NCBI GenBank assembly: GCA_018268465.1
Contig: JAFDWN010000018.1
Span: forward strand, 1-64,000
Reading direction: 5' to 3'
DNA from: Actinomycetota bacterium
Lineage (GTDB): Bacteria > Actinomycetota > Actinomycetes > Mycobacteriales > Mycobacteriaceae
DNA length: 64,000 nucleotides
Position 1 is the first letter of the stretch. Every line of letters begins with the position of its first letter. The notes beneath the pieces are model-generated. The model was given only the letters and a program-made list of their open reading frames with translations. It did not search any database and was not told the DNA's origin. The position numbers and the translations under genes were made by a program. This document shows positions 1 to 8,668 of this stretch, one piece after another.

Positions 1-32
1 CCGCATGGCAGCAATCGGTCGTCGACGGCACA

Positions 33-58
33 GCGTGTCGTCCGATTGCACGACACGC
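33..58. terminator. Inverted repeat, possible terminator of a gene left of the window
   Basis: A 9-bp perfect inverted repeat (GCGTGTCGT at 33-41, its complement at 50-58) encloses an 8-nt loop. No T-tract follows, so it could be a terminator for a gene outside the window or a protein-binding site. Bases 1-185 hold no gene I can support; they form the upstream region of the small secreted protein gene at 186. Confidence 0.3.
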
Positions 59-185
59 GATTCATCCCCGTCGACATCCCTTTGCGTGACAGACAGCGCG
101 CGCCCATTGCGGGAAAGTTGTCGCATGGCCGGAAGCCACCGGCGCAAACAATCAAAAGTCAACTAGCACAGGAGAATTCACTAAC

Positions 186-443
186 ATGACTACCAACCTG
201 ATCCGCCGGATCGCGCTGCCCATCGTCTCGGCAGGCGTCATCGGCTGCGCCACACTGGGACTGGCCGGCACGGCCGGCGCCGCCGCGGTCGTCGACCCGC
301 AGCCGCAGCCCGGTTTCGTCGCGGTGCCCCAGACCATGGCCGAGCCCGCCGCGAACGCCACCCCCGGCTGGTGGTGGCACCGGCATCATCCGTCGCTGCT
401 CGACCCTGCCGCGGCCGCCCAGTTCATGCCGCCGGGCATGTGA
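186..443 (+). CDS. Small secreted protein of unknown function
   Basis: An 85-residue protein. The N-terminus has basic residues (Arg8, Arg9), a hydrophobic core and an Ala-rich stretch ending near AGAAA (about residues 29-33), which reads as a Sec signal peptide with cleavage around residue 33. The mature part is only about 50 residues, Pro/Ala-rich, with a Trp/His cluster (WWWHRHH) near residues 62-68. An AGGAG-type ribosome site lies about 10 bases before the ATG. It stands alone and is followed by a strong hairpin. I do not recognise the family. The His/Trp cluster could bind metal or peptidoglycan, but that is a guess. Confidence 0.6.
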   Translation: MTTNLIRRIALPIVSAGVIGCATLGLAGTAGAAAVVDPQPQPGFVAVPQTMAEPAANATPGWWWHRHHPSLLDPAAAAQFMPPGM

Positions 444-457
444 CGTCCACAAACCCA

Positions 458-487
458 GGGCCCTTCCCGTTTCGGCGGGAAGGGCCC
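458..487. terminator. Bidirectional terminator hairpin between convergent genes
   Basis: A perfect 12-bp inverted repeat (GGGCCCTTCCCG at 458-469, complement at 476-487) with a 6-nt loop sits between the stop codons of two converging genes. There is no clear U-tract, as is common for mycobacterial terminators. Confidence 0.7.
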
Positions 488-518
488 CCGACGCGTCAGC
501 GGCTCGATCGCGCGGACA

Positions 519-986
519 TCACCACAACGGAATGTCCTGTCCATATTCGGATTCCGGGCGCGGACCGAAGTACCTGCGTTCCGACTCGTCGATCTTCACG
601 TCGTTGATGCTGGCCTCGCGGCGCGCCATCAGCCCCTCGGCGTTGAACTCCCACAATTCGTTGCCGTAGCTGCGGTACCACTGCCCGCCCGCATCGTGGC
701 ATTCGTACTGGAATCGCACCGCGATACGGTTCTCGTGGAAATCCCACAGGCTCTTACGTAGCACGTAGTCGAGTTCGCGCTCCCACTTCTGGGTCAGGAA
801 CGCCACGATCGCCTCCCGACCCACCACATGTTGGTCCCGGTTACGCCAGTGGGAGTCCGGCGTGTAGGCCAGGCTGACGCGGTGGGGATCGCGGGTGTTC
901 CACGCATCCTCGGCGGCCTGGACCTTCTTGGCGGCGGTCTCGCGGGTGAATGGGGGGAACGGGGGTCGGCTCTCGGTCATATGCAC
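519..986 (-). CDS. DUF1348 / NTF2-like (SnoaL-fold) protein
   Basis: A 155-residue cytosolic protein. The pattern W-N-T-R-D-P near residue 29, SHWRNRD near 45-51 and [23 protein letters not shown] near 92-114 fits the DUF1348 branch of the NTF2/SnoaL superfamily, small cone-shaped alpha/beta proteins. The length is normal for the family and no catalytic role is established. A second Met two codons in (980) is an alternative start. It is transcribed away from fadE2 across a 62-bp gap, so the two may share a control region. Confidence 0.8.
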   Translation of the reverse strand: MHMTESRPPFPPFTRETAAKKVQAAEDAWNTRDPHRVSLAYTPDSHWRNRDQHVVGREAIVAFLTQKWERELDYVLRKSLWDFHENRIAVRFQYECHDAGGQWYRSYGNELWEFNAEGLMARREASINDVKIDESERRYFGPRPESEYGQDIPLW

Positions 987-1048
987 GTTTCTACCCCGAC
1001 GGACATGAGGTGGCAGGCAGCTTTGACGGGTGTCATATCGTGGCCAGC

Positions 1049-2290
1049 ATGGACTTCGCGATGTCGGCCAAGGGGCAGGACTTCCATAAACGGCTCAGCG
1101 CCTTCATGACGGAGTTCGTGTTCCCGGCCGAAGAGACCTACGACCGGTACCGCGCCGAGGCCGGGCCGGGTGACCACACCGTCCCGCCCGTCGTCGAGGA
1201 ACTCAAGTCGCTGGCCAAGGAGCGCGGCCTGTGGAACCTGTTTCTGCCGGCCGCGTCGGGGTTGACCAACCTGGAGTACGCGCCCCTGGCCGAGCTGAGC
1301 GGCTGGAGCCTGGAGCTCGCGCCCGAGGCGCTCAACTGCTCGGCGCCCGACACCGGCAATATGGAGACGTTGCACCTGTTCGGCACCGAGGAGCAGCGCG
1401 CCCGGTGGCTCGAACCGCTGCTCAACGGTGAGATCCGCAGCGCCTTCGCGATGACAGAACCCGCGGTGGCCTCCAGCGACGCCCGCAACATCGAGACGAC
1501 GATCGCGCGCGACTCCGGCGACGGTGACTACGTCATCAACGGCAGGAAATGGTGGATCTCGGGCGCGGCCGACCCCCGGTGCACGATCCTCATCGTGATG
1601 GGCCGGACCAATCCCGACGCCGCCAGCCATCGACAGCAGTCCATGATCCTGGTGCCGGTCGACACGCCCGGGGTGACGATCCTGCGTTCGCTGCCGGTGT
1701 TCGGCTGGCAGGACCAGCACGGCCATTGTGAGATCAACTTCGACAACGTGCGCGTGCCTGCGAGCAACCTGCTGTCCGAGGAGGGCAGCGGATTCGCCAT
1801 CGCGCAGGCCCGGTTGGGGCCCGGCCGGATCCACCACTGCATGCGGGCCCTGGGTGCCGCCGAACGCGCGCTGGCGCTGATGGTCGACCGTGTCCAGAAG
1901 CGCGTCGCGTTCGGTCGGCCGCTGGCCGAACAGGGTGTGGTGCGCGAATCGATCGCCAAGTCGCGCAACGAGATCGACCAAGCCCGGCTGCTCTGTGAGA
2001 AGGCGGCGTGGACCATCGACCAGGACGGCAACAAGGCGGCCCACGTACTGGTCAGCCAGATCAAGGCGGTGGCACCCAAGGTCGCGTGCGATGTCATCGA
2101 CCGCGCCATCCAGGTGCACGGCGCGGCCGGGGTCAGCGACGATATCCCGCTGGCCCGGCTGTACAGCTGGCACCGGGCGATGCGCCTCTTCGACGGTCCG
2201 GACGAGGTGCACATGCGCACCATCGCCCGCGCCGAACTCGGCGCCGAGAAGTCCGCATTCGCCGCCGCCGTGACGAAGGCGGCCCGCTAG
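1049..2290 (+). CDS. fadE2: Acyl-CoA dehydrogenase, FadE2 type
   Basis: A 413-residue flavoprotein of the acyl-CoA dehydrogenase family, ACAD10/ACAD11-like branch; it should introduce an alpha-beta double bond into an acyl-CoA. Visible landmarks are [12 protein letters not shown] (substrate/FAD loop), [14 protein letters not shown], the helix [11 protein letters not shown], and [12 protein letters not shown] followed by LFDGPDEVH. An Asp stands where medium-chain enzymes carry the catalytic Glu376, as in ACAD11 relatives. I start at the ATG at 1049; the open frame continues upstream to 950 through unlikely sequence, and GTG 1040 or ATG 1061 are also possible. The TAG stop shares a base with the GTG of ptpB, the same pairing as in M. 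tuberculosis Rv0154c-Rv0153c. Confidence 0.88.
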   Translation: MDFAMSAKGQDFHKRLSAFMTEFVFPAEETYDRYRAEAGPGDHTVPPVVEELKSLAKERGLWNLFLPAASGLTNLEYAPLAELSGWSLELAPEALNCSAPDTGNMETLHLFGTEEQRARWLEPLLNGEIRSAFAMTEPAVASSDARNIETTIARDSGDGDYVINGRKWWISGAADPRCTILIVMGRTNPDAASHRQQSMILVPVDTPGVTILRSLPVFGWQDQHGHCEINFDNVRVPASNLLSEEGSGFAIAQARLGPGRIHHCMRALGAAERALALMVDRVQKRVAFGRPLAEQGVVRESIAKSRNEIDQARLLCEKAAWTIDQDGNKAAHVLVSQIKAVAPKVACDVIDRAIQVHGAAGVSDDIPLARLYSWHRAMRLFDGPDEVHMRTIARAELGAEKSAFAAAVTKAAR

Positions 2291-3090
2291 TGGGCATCGA
2301 CACCGGGCGCCTGTCGGGCGCCTGGAACTTCCGTGACGTCGCCGAATCGACCGGGGTGCGGCCGGGCCGGTTCTTCCGGTCCAGCGAGCTGACCGGACTC
2401 GACGACGCCGGGCGCGGCGTGATCGGGCGGCTGGGCATCACCGATGTCGCCGACCTGCGGTCGCCGCGCGAAGTGGAGCGCCGCGGGCCCGGTCGGGTAC
2501 CCGACGGCGTCGCGGTACACCTGCTGCCGTTCCCCGACATCGCGGCGGTCGACGGCGAGGCCCCGCACGAGGCGACGTTCCAGAAGATGATGGGTGAGAA
2601 GCCCGACGACGAGGACGTGGCGGTCGCGGCCAAACGGTTCATGGTGCAGGAGTACCTGCACTTTCCGACGCTGGGCGGCGCCCGGCGCGCAGTACGGGAG
2701 GTCGTCACGCTGCTCGCCGACGAGCGGCCGGTCATCACGCATTGCTTCGCCGGTAAGGACCGCACCGGGTTCACGGTCGCGGTGGTGCTGGAAGCGGTGG
2801 GCGTGGACCGCGACGCGATCGTGGCCGACTTCCTGCGCAGCAACGACGCCGTGCCCCAGCTTCGGGACCAGATCATGGAGTCGGTGCGCAGTCGCGCGGG
2901 TGAGACGCCGGAGGTGGTGACGTTCGCCGAAGCACGCCTGACCGACGAGGTGCTGGGGGTCCGCGAGGAGTACCTGGATGCGGCGCGGCGCACGATCGAG
3001 GCGGACTACGGCTCGCTGGGCGGCTTTCTGCACGCCGCGGGTGTGACCGACGAACAACTCGGCCGCCTGCGCGGGGTGCTGCGCGGTTGA
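2290..3090 (+). CDS. ptpB: Protein-tyrosine phosphatase PtpB (triple-specificity type)
   Basis: A 266-residue phosphatase with the P-loop HCFAGKDRTG. The nucleophile is Cys152 and the phosphate-binding Arg158. The Lys/Asp inside the loop is typical of the MptpB family, which also attacks phosphoinositides. FRDVA near residue 12 and FRSSEL near 28 are further family landmarks. M. tuberculosis PtpB is exported to the host cell, but no signal peptide is visible here. The GTG start overlaps the fadE2 stop by one base, so translation is coupled. The frame is open further upstream to 2008, but that stretch is the shadow of fadE2. Confidence 0.9.
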   Translation: MGIDTGRLSGAWNFRDVAESTGVRPGRFFRSSELTGLDDAGRGVIGRLGITDVADLRSPREVERRGPGRVPDGVAVHLLPFPDIAAVDGEAPHEATFQKMMGEKPDDEDVAVAAKRFMVQEYLHFPTLGGARRAVREVVTLLADERPVITHCFAGKDRTGFTVAVVLEAVGVDRDAIVADFLRSNDAVPQLRDQIMESVRSRAGETPEVVTFAEARLTDEVLGVREEYLDAARRTIEADYGSLGGFLHAAGVTDEQLGRLRGVLRG

Positions 3091-3097
3091 GGTGATT

Positions 3098-3580
3098 TCA
3101 GGATAGGACGACCCCGACGACCCAGGCCGCGGTGGCCAGCAGCGCGCCGGTGAGTTCCACTCCGACCGACAGCGCGACGCCCTTGAGCGCATGCACCGTC
3201 GACGTCCAGGCCACCCGCTGGTTGCGCCGGTTGGCCAACTCGGCGAGATAGACGCCCAGGACGAAACCGAGCAGCAGTCCGAGCACCGGCACCACGAAGA
3301 ACCCGATGATGCCCAGGACCGCGCCGGTGAGCAGGCTCCACCGCCCGACGTCGGCCTGCCGCATGCGCCGCACCGGCCAGGTGTATTTGACGACGGTGCT
3401 GGCCCCGATGAGCACGGTGACGACGCCGAGCGTGACCCATCCGGTCACGCTGCCCTCGACGATCGCCCAGACCGCGATGGCGCCGTACACCAGCAGCGCG
3501 CCCGGCAGGATCGGCACGATGATGCCGGTGAGCCCGACGGCGATCGCCAGGGCGACCAGGAAGATCCCGCCTGCGCTCAC
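3098..3580 (-). CDS. DUF456 integral membrane protein
   Basis: A 160-residue protein that is almost entirely hydrophobic, with about four to five predicted membrane helices and Gly-rich helix pairs (LTGIIVPILPGALLVYG; VLGIIGFFVVPVLGLLLGF) typical of DUF456. The function is unknown. The gene converges on ptpB with only 7 bp between stops. A 147-bp gap with no visible feature separates it from the SDR gene upstream on the same strand. Confidence 0.85.
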   Translation of the reverse strand: MSAGGIFLVALAIAVGLTGIIVPILPGALLVYGAIAVWAIVEGSVTGWVTLGVVTVLIGASTVVKYTWPVRRMRQADVGRWSLLTGAVLGIIGFFVVPVLGLLLGFVLGVYLAELANRRNQRVAWTSTVHALKGVALSVGVELTGALLATAAWVVGVVLS

Positions 3581-3727
3581 CGCAGCTCCTCAGGCAGGCG
3601 CCGGCCCGGCAGCGCGTCTGCCGAACCGCCCGCACCGAATCCCGGCCGCGGGGGCCTCATCGGTGTCGGTGCGGGCGGTCCCGCGGATCGTGAAATCTCG
3701 CTGTACGACAAGTGTCGCTGTCGCGGG

Positions 3728-4591
3728 TCAGCGCAGCTGGAAGGTGGCGAACTCGGCGGTGCCCAGGTCGTCGATCTTGGCCCAGTTGTCGGCGATGTCC
3801 TCGACGGTGGGCGGGGTGGCGAATTCGACACCCGAGTTCTGGAACAGCGCCACGCGCTGCACCTTGCCGCCGCCGGCGATGAACACCGACCCGGTGTCCG
3901 GGACCTCCTCGGTGCACAGGTAGGCCACCACCGGCGCGACGAACTCGGGCCGCAGGCTCTGCAGCACGTCGGGGGCCAGGATGTCCTCGGTCATCCGGGT
4001 CGCCGCCAGCGGAGCCAGCGCGTTGGCCTTGATGTTGTACTTGGCGCCTTCCTGGGCCAGCGTGTTGATCAGGCCGACGAGACCGAGTTTGGCGGCGCCG
4101 TAGTTGGCCTGCCCGAAGTTGCCGAACAGCCCGCTGGTGGAGGTGGCGACGACCACGCGGCCGTAGCTCTGCTCCCGGAAGTGCGGCCACGCGGCGCGCA
4201 CGACGTTGTAGCCGCCGTACAGGTGCACCTTGAGCACCGCGTCCCAGGCGTCCGACGTCATCTTGTGGAAGGTGCCGTCGCGCAGGATGCCGGCGTTGCT
4301 CACGACTCCGTGGATGGCTCCGAACTCGTCGAGTGCGGTCTTGATGATGCTGGCGGCGCCGTCGGCCTCGGCGACACTGTCATAGTTGGCCACGGCGCGA
4401 CCGCCGGCCGCCTTGATTTCGGCGACCACCTGGTCGGCCATCGCCGACCCGGCGCCGGTGCCGTCTCGCGCCCCACCCAGGTCGTTGACGACGACGCTCG
4501 CCCCCTCCTTGGCGAGTGTCAGCGCGTATTGACGGCCAAGTCCGCCGCCTGCGCCCGTCACAACGACGACACGATCCTGCACTCCTGGCAT
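3728..4591 (-). CDS. Short-chain dehydrogenase, hydroxyacyl-CoA dehydrogenase (MFE-2) like; Rv0148-type
   Basis: A 287-residue NAD(P)-dependent SDR. The cofactor loop is TGAGGGLGR near residue 12, followed by VVVNDLGG (residue 35), NAG (near 105) and the catalytic Tyr-Lys in YGAAK near residue 165, with SSG-type Ser replaced by STSG. The length and the NDLGGxxxGTG stretch match the hydroxyacyl-CoA dehydrogenase part of peroxisomal multifunctional enzyme 2 and M. tuberculosis Rv0148. It sits directly downstream of an aldehyde dehydrogenase on the same strand, as Rv0148 follows Rv0147. A role in fatty-acid or steroid side-chain oxidation is inferred. Confidence 0.87.
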   Translation of the reverse strand: MPGVQDRVVVVTGAGGGLGRQYALTLAKEGASVVVNDLGGARDGTGAGSAMADQVVAEIKAAGGRAVANYDSVAEADGAASIIKTALDEFGAIHGVVSNAGILRDGTFHKMTSDAWDAVLKVHLYGGYNVVRAAWPHFREQSYGRVVVATSTSGLFGNFGQANYGAAKLGLVGLINTLAQEGAKYNIKANALAPLAATRMTEDILAPDVLQSLRPEFVAPVVAYLCTEEVPDTGSVFIAGGGKVQRVALFQNSGVEFATPPTVEDIADNWAKIDDLGTAEFATFQLR

Positions 4592-4654
4592 ACGTTTCCT
4601 CTCCTAGGTCGGCGGCCGCGACCGCGCACCGCCGAACTGTTATTTCTGGCCGCC

Positions 4655-6064
4655 TCAGAACACCCGGCGGACCAGCCTCCACGCCCTTTGTGTGTAAGGC
4701 GGGTAGATCATGCGCGAGACGTCAGGTCTCGTCGGTTTGGTGAGCACCGACTTGCGGTGGCTGAACTCCTCGAATCCCCATTTGCCGTGGTAGGCGCCCA
4801 TACCCGACGGGCCAACCCCGCCGAACGGCAGTTTGGCGGTGGTGACCTGGAACACCAGATGGTTGACCACCAGACCGCCCGCGGAGACCTCCCGGATCAC
4901 CCGTTCGCGGATCGCCTTCGATCCGGTGAACAGGTATGCGGACAGCGGTTTGGGCCGCGCGTTCACGAAAGTAATTGCCTCATCGATGGTTTGGACCGTG
5001 ACGACGGGCAGGATCGGGCCGAAGATCTCCTCGCGCATCAGCGGCTCGGCGGGGTCGGGGTCGACGACGACGGTCGGTTCGATCCGCAACGCCCCGGCGT
5101 CGGTGCCCCCGCCGACGGCGACGCGGCCCTTGGTCCCGGCCAGGTACGACGCCAGCCGATCGAAGTGGCGCGCGTTGACGATCCGTTTGCCGGCGGTCTG
5201 CCCCGCACCGAACTCGCCGGCCGCGGCGCCGATCTTCTCGACCAGCTCGTCGCGTACTGCCGCATGCGCCAGCACGTAGTCGGGCGCCACGCAGGTCTGC
5301 CCGGAGTTCATCAGCTTCATCCACGCGATCCGTTTGGCGGCGACATCGATGTCGGCGTCCTCGGCGACGATCACCGGGCTCTTGCCGCCGAGTTCCAGCG
5401 TGACCGGGGTCAGATGGGGTGCGGCGGCCTCGTACACCTTGCGGCCGATGTCGGTCCCGCCCGTGAACAGCACCCGGTCGAATCCCTGCGCGATGAGTTC
5501 CTGGCTGACCGCGCCGTCACCCTCGACGACGGTGATCGCGTCGGCGTCGAGGTACCGCGGAACCAGCTCGGCCATCAGTCGCGACGAGGCGGGAGCCACC
5601 TCGGACGGTTTGATCACCACGGTGTTGCCGGCGGCGATGGCGCCGACGGCGGGGCCGAGCGTCAGGTAGAAGGGGTAGTTCCACGCACCGATCACCAGGA
5701 CGGTGCCGTAGGGCTCGTACTGCACCCAGCCCAGCCCGGGCAGTTGCGCGAGTTCGAGCAGGGCGTACTTGCGGCGCATCCACCTGGCGACGTGCCTGGC
5801 AGCGTAGCGGGCTTCGTTGGCGGTCGGTGCGCAGTCGGCCAGCCACGCCTCGAACGGATCGCGGTCCAGATCCTCACGCAGGGCCTCGGCGATGGCCGTC
5901 TCGTTCTCGGTGATCATGGCCGCCAACGCCTGCAACTGCCGTCGCCGCCACTCCACGCTGCGGGTTCGTCCGCTGGCGAAGGTCGCGCGCAGGCGTGCGA
6001 CGGTCGCGGCGATATCAGTCTCGGGCGGCACCGAAAGGGCACGCGAGAGTGCGTCGGTGGTCAT
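4655..6064 (-). CDS. Aldehyde dehydrogenase, ALDH3-like (Rv0147-type)
   Basis: A 469-residue NAD(P)-dependent enzyme oxidising aldehydes to acids. The general base Glu224 lies in TLELGGKSP and the nucleophile Cys258 in GQTCVAPDYVL. The PDY after the Cys and the compact length are typical of the ALDH3 family, which favours fatty and aromatic aldehydes. GAWNYPFYLTLGP is the conserved N-terminal cofactor segment. I choose ATG 6064 because AGGAAGGA lies about 9 bases upstream; an earlier ATG at 6094 lacks such a site. It is followed 63 bp later by the SDR gene. Confidence 0.9.
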   Translation of the reverse strand: MTTDALSRALSVPPETDIAATVARLRATFASGRTRSVEWRRRQLQALAAMITENETAIAEALREDLDRDPFEAWLADCAPTANEARYAARHVARWMRRKYALLELAQLPGLGWVQYEPYGTVLVIGAWNYPFYLTLGPAVGAIAAGNTVVIKPSEVAPASSRLMAELVPRYLDADAITVVEGDGAVSQELIAQGFDRVLFTGGTDIGRKVYEAAAPHLTPVTLELGGKSPVIVAEDADIDVAAKRIAWMKLMNSGQTCVAPDYVLAHAAVRDELVEKIGAAAGEFGAGQTAGKRIVNARHFDRLASYLAGTKGRVAVGGGTDAGALRIEPTVVVDPDPAEPLMREEIFGPILPVVTVQTIDEAITFVNARPKPLSAYLFTGSKAIRERVIREVSAGGLVVNHLVFQVTTAKLPFGGVGPSGMGAYHGKWGFEEFSHRKSVLTKPTRPDVSRMIYPPYTQRAWRLVRRVF

Positions 6065-6192
6065 GGTGGATGTCCTTCCTGACGCCAGAGACACCCGATC
6101 CTAACCACTTGGTTGGGCCCGCTCAGCGTGAGTGTGCGGTCACCCCGAAAAACACCCTGTGACCTGCGGGTTCATCCGTCCGTGCCGCGATG

Positions 6193-7224
<1,032 letters not shown>

Positions 7225-7299
7225 CTACCCGGAGAAGTTAGGTCTGCTATGCGCTACTCCTGGGGCGCTCGGATGGTCGCGCTCTACGGCGTGTCCCGA

Positions 7300-7959
7300 T
7301 CAGTCGCCGAGCTGCCAGAGTTTGTTCGCCAGCAGCAGTTCGAGCTTCTCGATGATCGGTCCGAGTTCCTTCTGAGTCCCCACGTAGCCGGCATAGAAAC
7401 CCATCCCCCACATCACTGCGACGAGCATCTCCACCACGGACGCCACATCGGTATCGGCGCTGAGCTCCCCGTGTTCGATCGCGTCGTCCACCGCCCATGT
7501 CACGTAGCGCCGCGACTGGTCCAACGGGTCGTGTTCTTCACTCGACAGGTCGGGGTGCCGTTGCGATTCGAGCACTGACGTCACGAGAAATGCTGCAACG
7601 GAACGGTTTTCCGAACCGATATCCATCGCCGCGGCGAAGAATGCGGACAGTCGTCCCAACAGTGTGGTCTCGTCCCGCGTCCTGGCCAGGCCCGCACGCA
7701 CCACGATCGCGCCGGTCTGCTCCACGACTTCGCGATACAGCACCCGCTTGTTCGCAAAGTAGTGGTTGATCGCCGGACGGGTCAGATCGGCCCGGATGGC
7801 GATGGCCTGGAATGTCGCCGCGTCGTAGCCGAGTTCGCTGAACACCTCGCGCGCCGCGTTGAGGATCCGCTCGCGAGTTTCGGCGGCTTTTGCCGCAGGG
7901 GGCCGGCCAGGTCCCCTCGTCGCGGTATACGGCACGTTCCGAATTGTGCCATATGTCAC
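7300..7959 (-). CDS. TetR family transcriptional regulator (Rv0144-type)
   Basis: A 219-residue repressor-type protein. A basic GRPP tail precedes the HTH, ILNAAREVFSELGYDAATFQAIAIRADLTRPAINHYFANKRVLYREV, at about residues 31-76; the C-terminal half is the ligand-binding helical domain. It leads the methyltransferase/aldehyde dehydrogenase/SDR group on the same strand and is divergent from a second TetR gene (125-bp gap). Control of the downstream lipid-type genes is inferred from position. The ligand is unknown. Confidence 0.87.
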   Translation of the reverse strand: MTYGTIRNVPYTATRGPGRPPAAKAAETRERILNAAREVFSELGYDAATFQAIAIRADLTRPAINHYFANKRVLYREVVEQTGAIVVRAGLARTRDETTLLGRLSAFFAAAMDIGSENRSVAAFLVTSVLESQRHPDLSSEEHDPLDQSRRYVTWAVDDAIEHGELSADTDVASVVEMLVAVMWGMGFYAGYVGTQKELGPIIEKLELLLANKLWQLGD

Positions 7960-8084
7960 TACCGGACTGGCGCGGCGTCACGGTTTGGTCACGGGTTGAT
8001 GGGCACGCTCCCAGCAAATGCCGGTGGCCACCCGCCGCTGTGGCGGTGAGTACACCCTTGCGGCGACGAACTATCGTTCCTGTA

Positions 8085-8648
8085 ATGGCGGGGGGTGTTA
8101 CCCGGGAGTCGTACTTCGAGACGGGCCTGGAAGTACTCGCCGACCTTGGCTACGGGGGACTCAAACTTGCCGAGGTCTGCGAGCGGCTCGGCGTGACGAC
8201 AGGGTCGTTCTATCACTATTTCCCGAACTGGCTGGCGTTCACACGCGAGCTGGTCGGGCACTGGGTTCAGGTGCGCACCACGCGCGTCGCCGAGGCCGTC
8301 CACGCGGAGCCGGACCCGCGCCGGCGCATCGACATCATGGTCACCGAGGCGCTGGCGCTGCCGCACGGTGCGGAGGCGGCCATCCGGGTGTGGAGTTCCC
8401 TGGATTCCGATGTGTACCAGGTGCAGGCCAATGTCGACCAGCAGCGATTCGAGGTGATGGCCCAGTCGGCGCTGGCCATCCTGTGCGACCAGCGTGGCGC
8501 CGAGCTGTTCGCGTCGTGGGCCGTCTACCTGCTCGTCGGCTACGAACAGGCGACCCTGCCGCGCAATGCCGACACCGCGCAGTGGATATCGCGCCGGATG
8601 CTCGCCGCGCTGGACTCGGGCTGGTTCACGTCCATATCCGACGCCTAG
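8085..8648 (+). CDS. TetR/AcrR family transcriptional regulator
   Basis: A 187-residue regulator. The HTH occupies about residues 4-50 (YFETGLEVLADLGYGGLKLAEVCERLGVTTGSFYHYFPNW). I take the ATG at 8085 because the domain starts right behind it; the upstream open sequence to 7890 has no recognisable content. The next gene, encoding a FUSC-type membrane protein, starts 20 bp after the stop on the same strand, so this regulator may control that putative exporter. Confidence 0.83.
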   Translation: MAGGVTRESYFETGLEVLADLGYGGLKLAEVCERLGVTTGSFYHYFPNWLAFTRELVGHWVQVRTTRVAEAVHAEPDPRRRIDIMVTEALALPHGAEAAIRVWSSLDSDVYQVQANVDQQRFEVMAQSALAILCDQRGAELFASWAVYLLVGYEQATLPRNADTAQWISRRMLAALDSGWFTSISDA

Positions 8649-8668
8649 CCGGGTCTACGATCCGGGGC

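Noticed and set aside
3191-6082. A 963-codon open frame on the plus strand
   Set aside because: It lies antisense to three clear genes (DUF456, SDR, aldehyde dehydrogenase), is rich in Arg/Gly/Asp/His from high-GC shadowing and has no domain.
7960-8084. Search for a TetR operator between the two divergent TetR genes
   Set aside because: Only a 5-bp interrupted repeat (GGCAC/GTGCC) was found, too weak to call.
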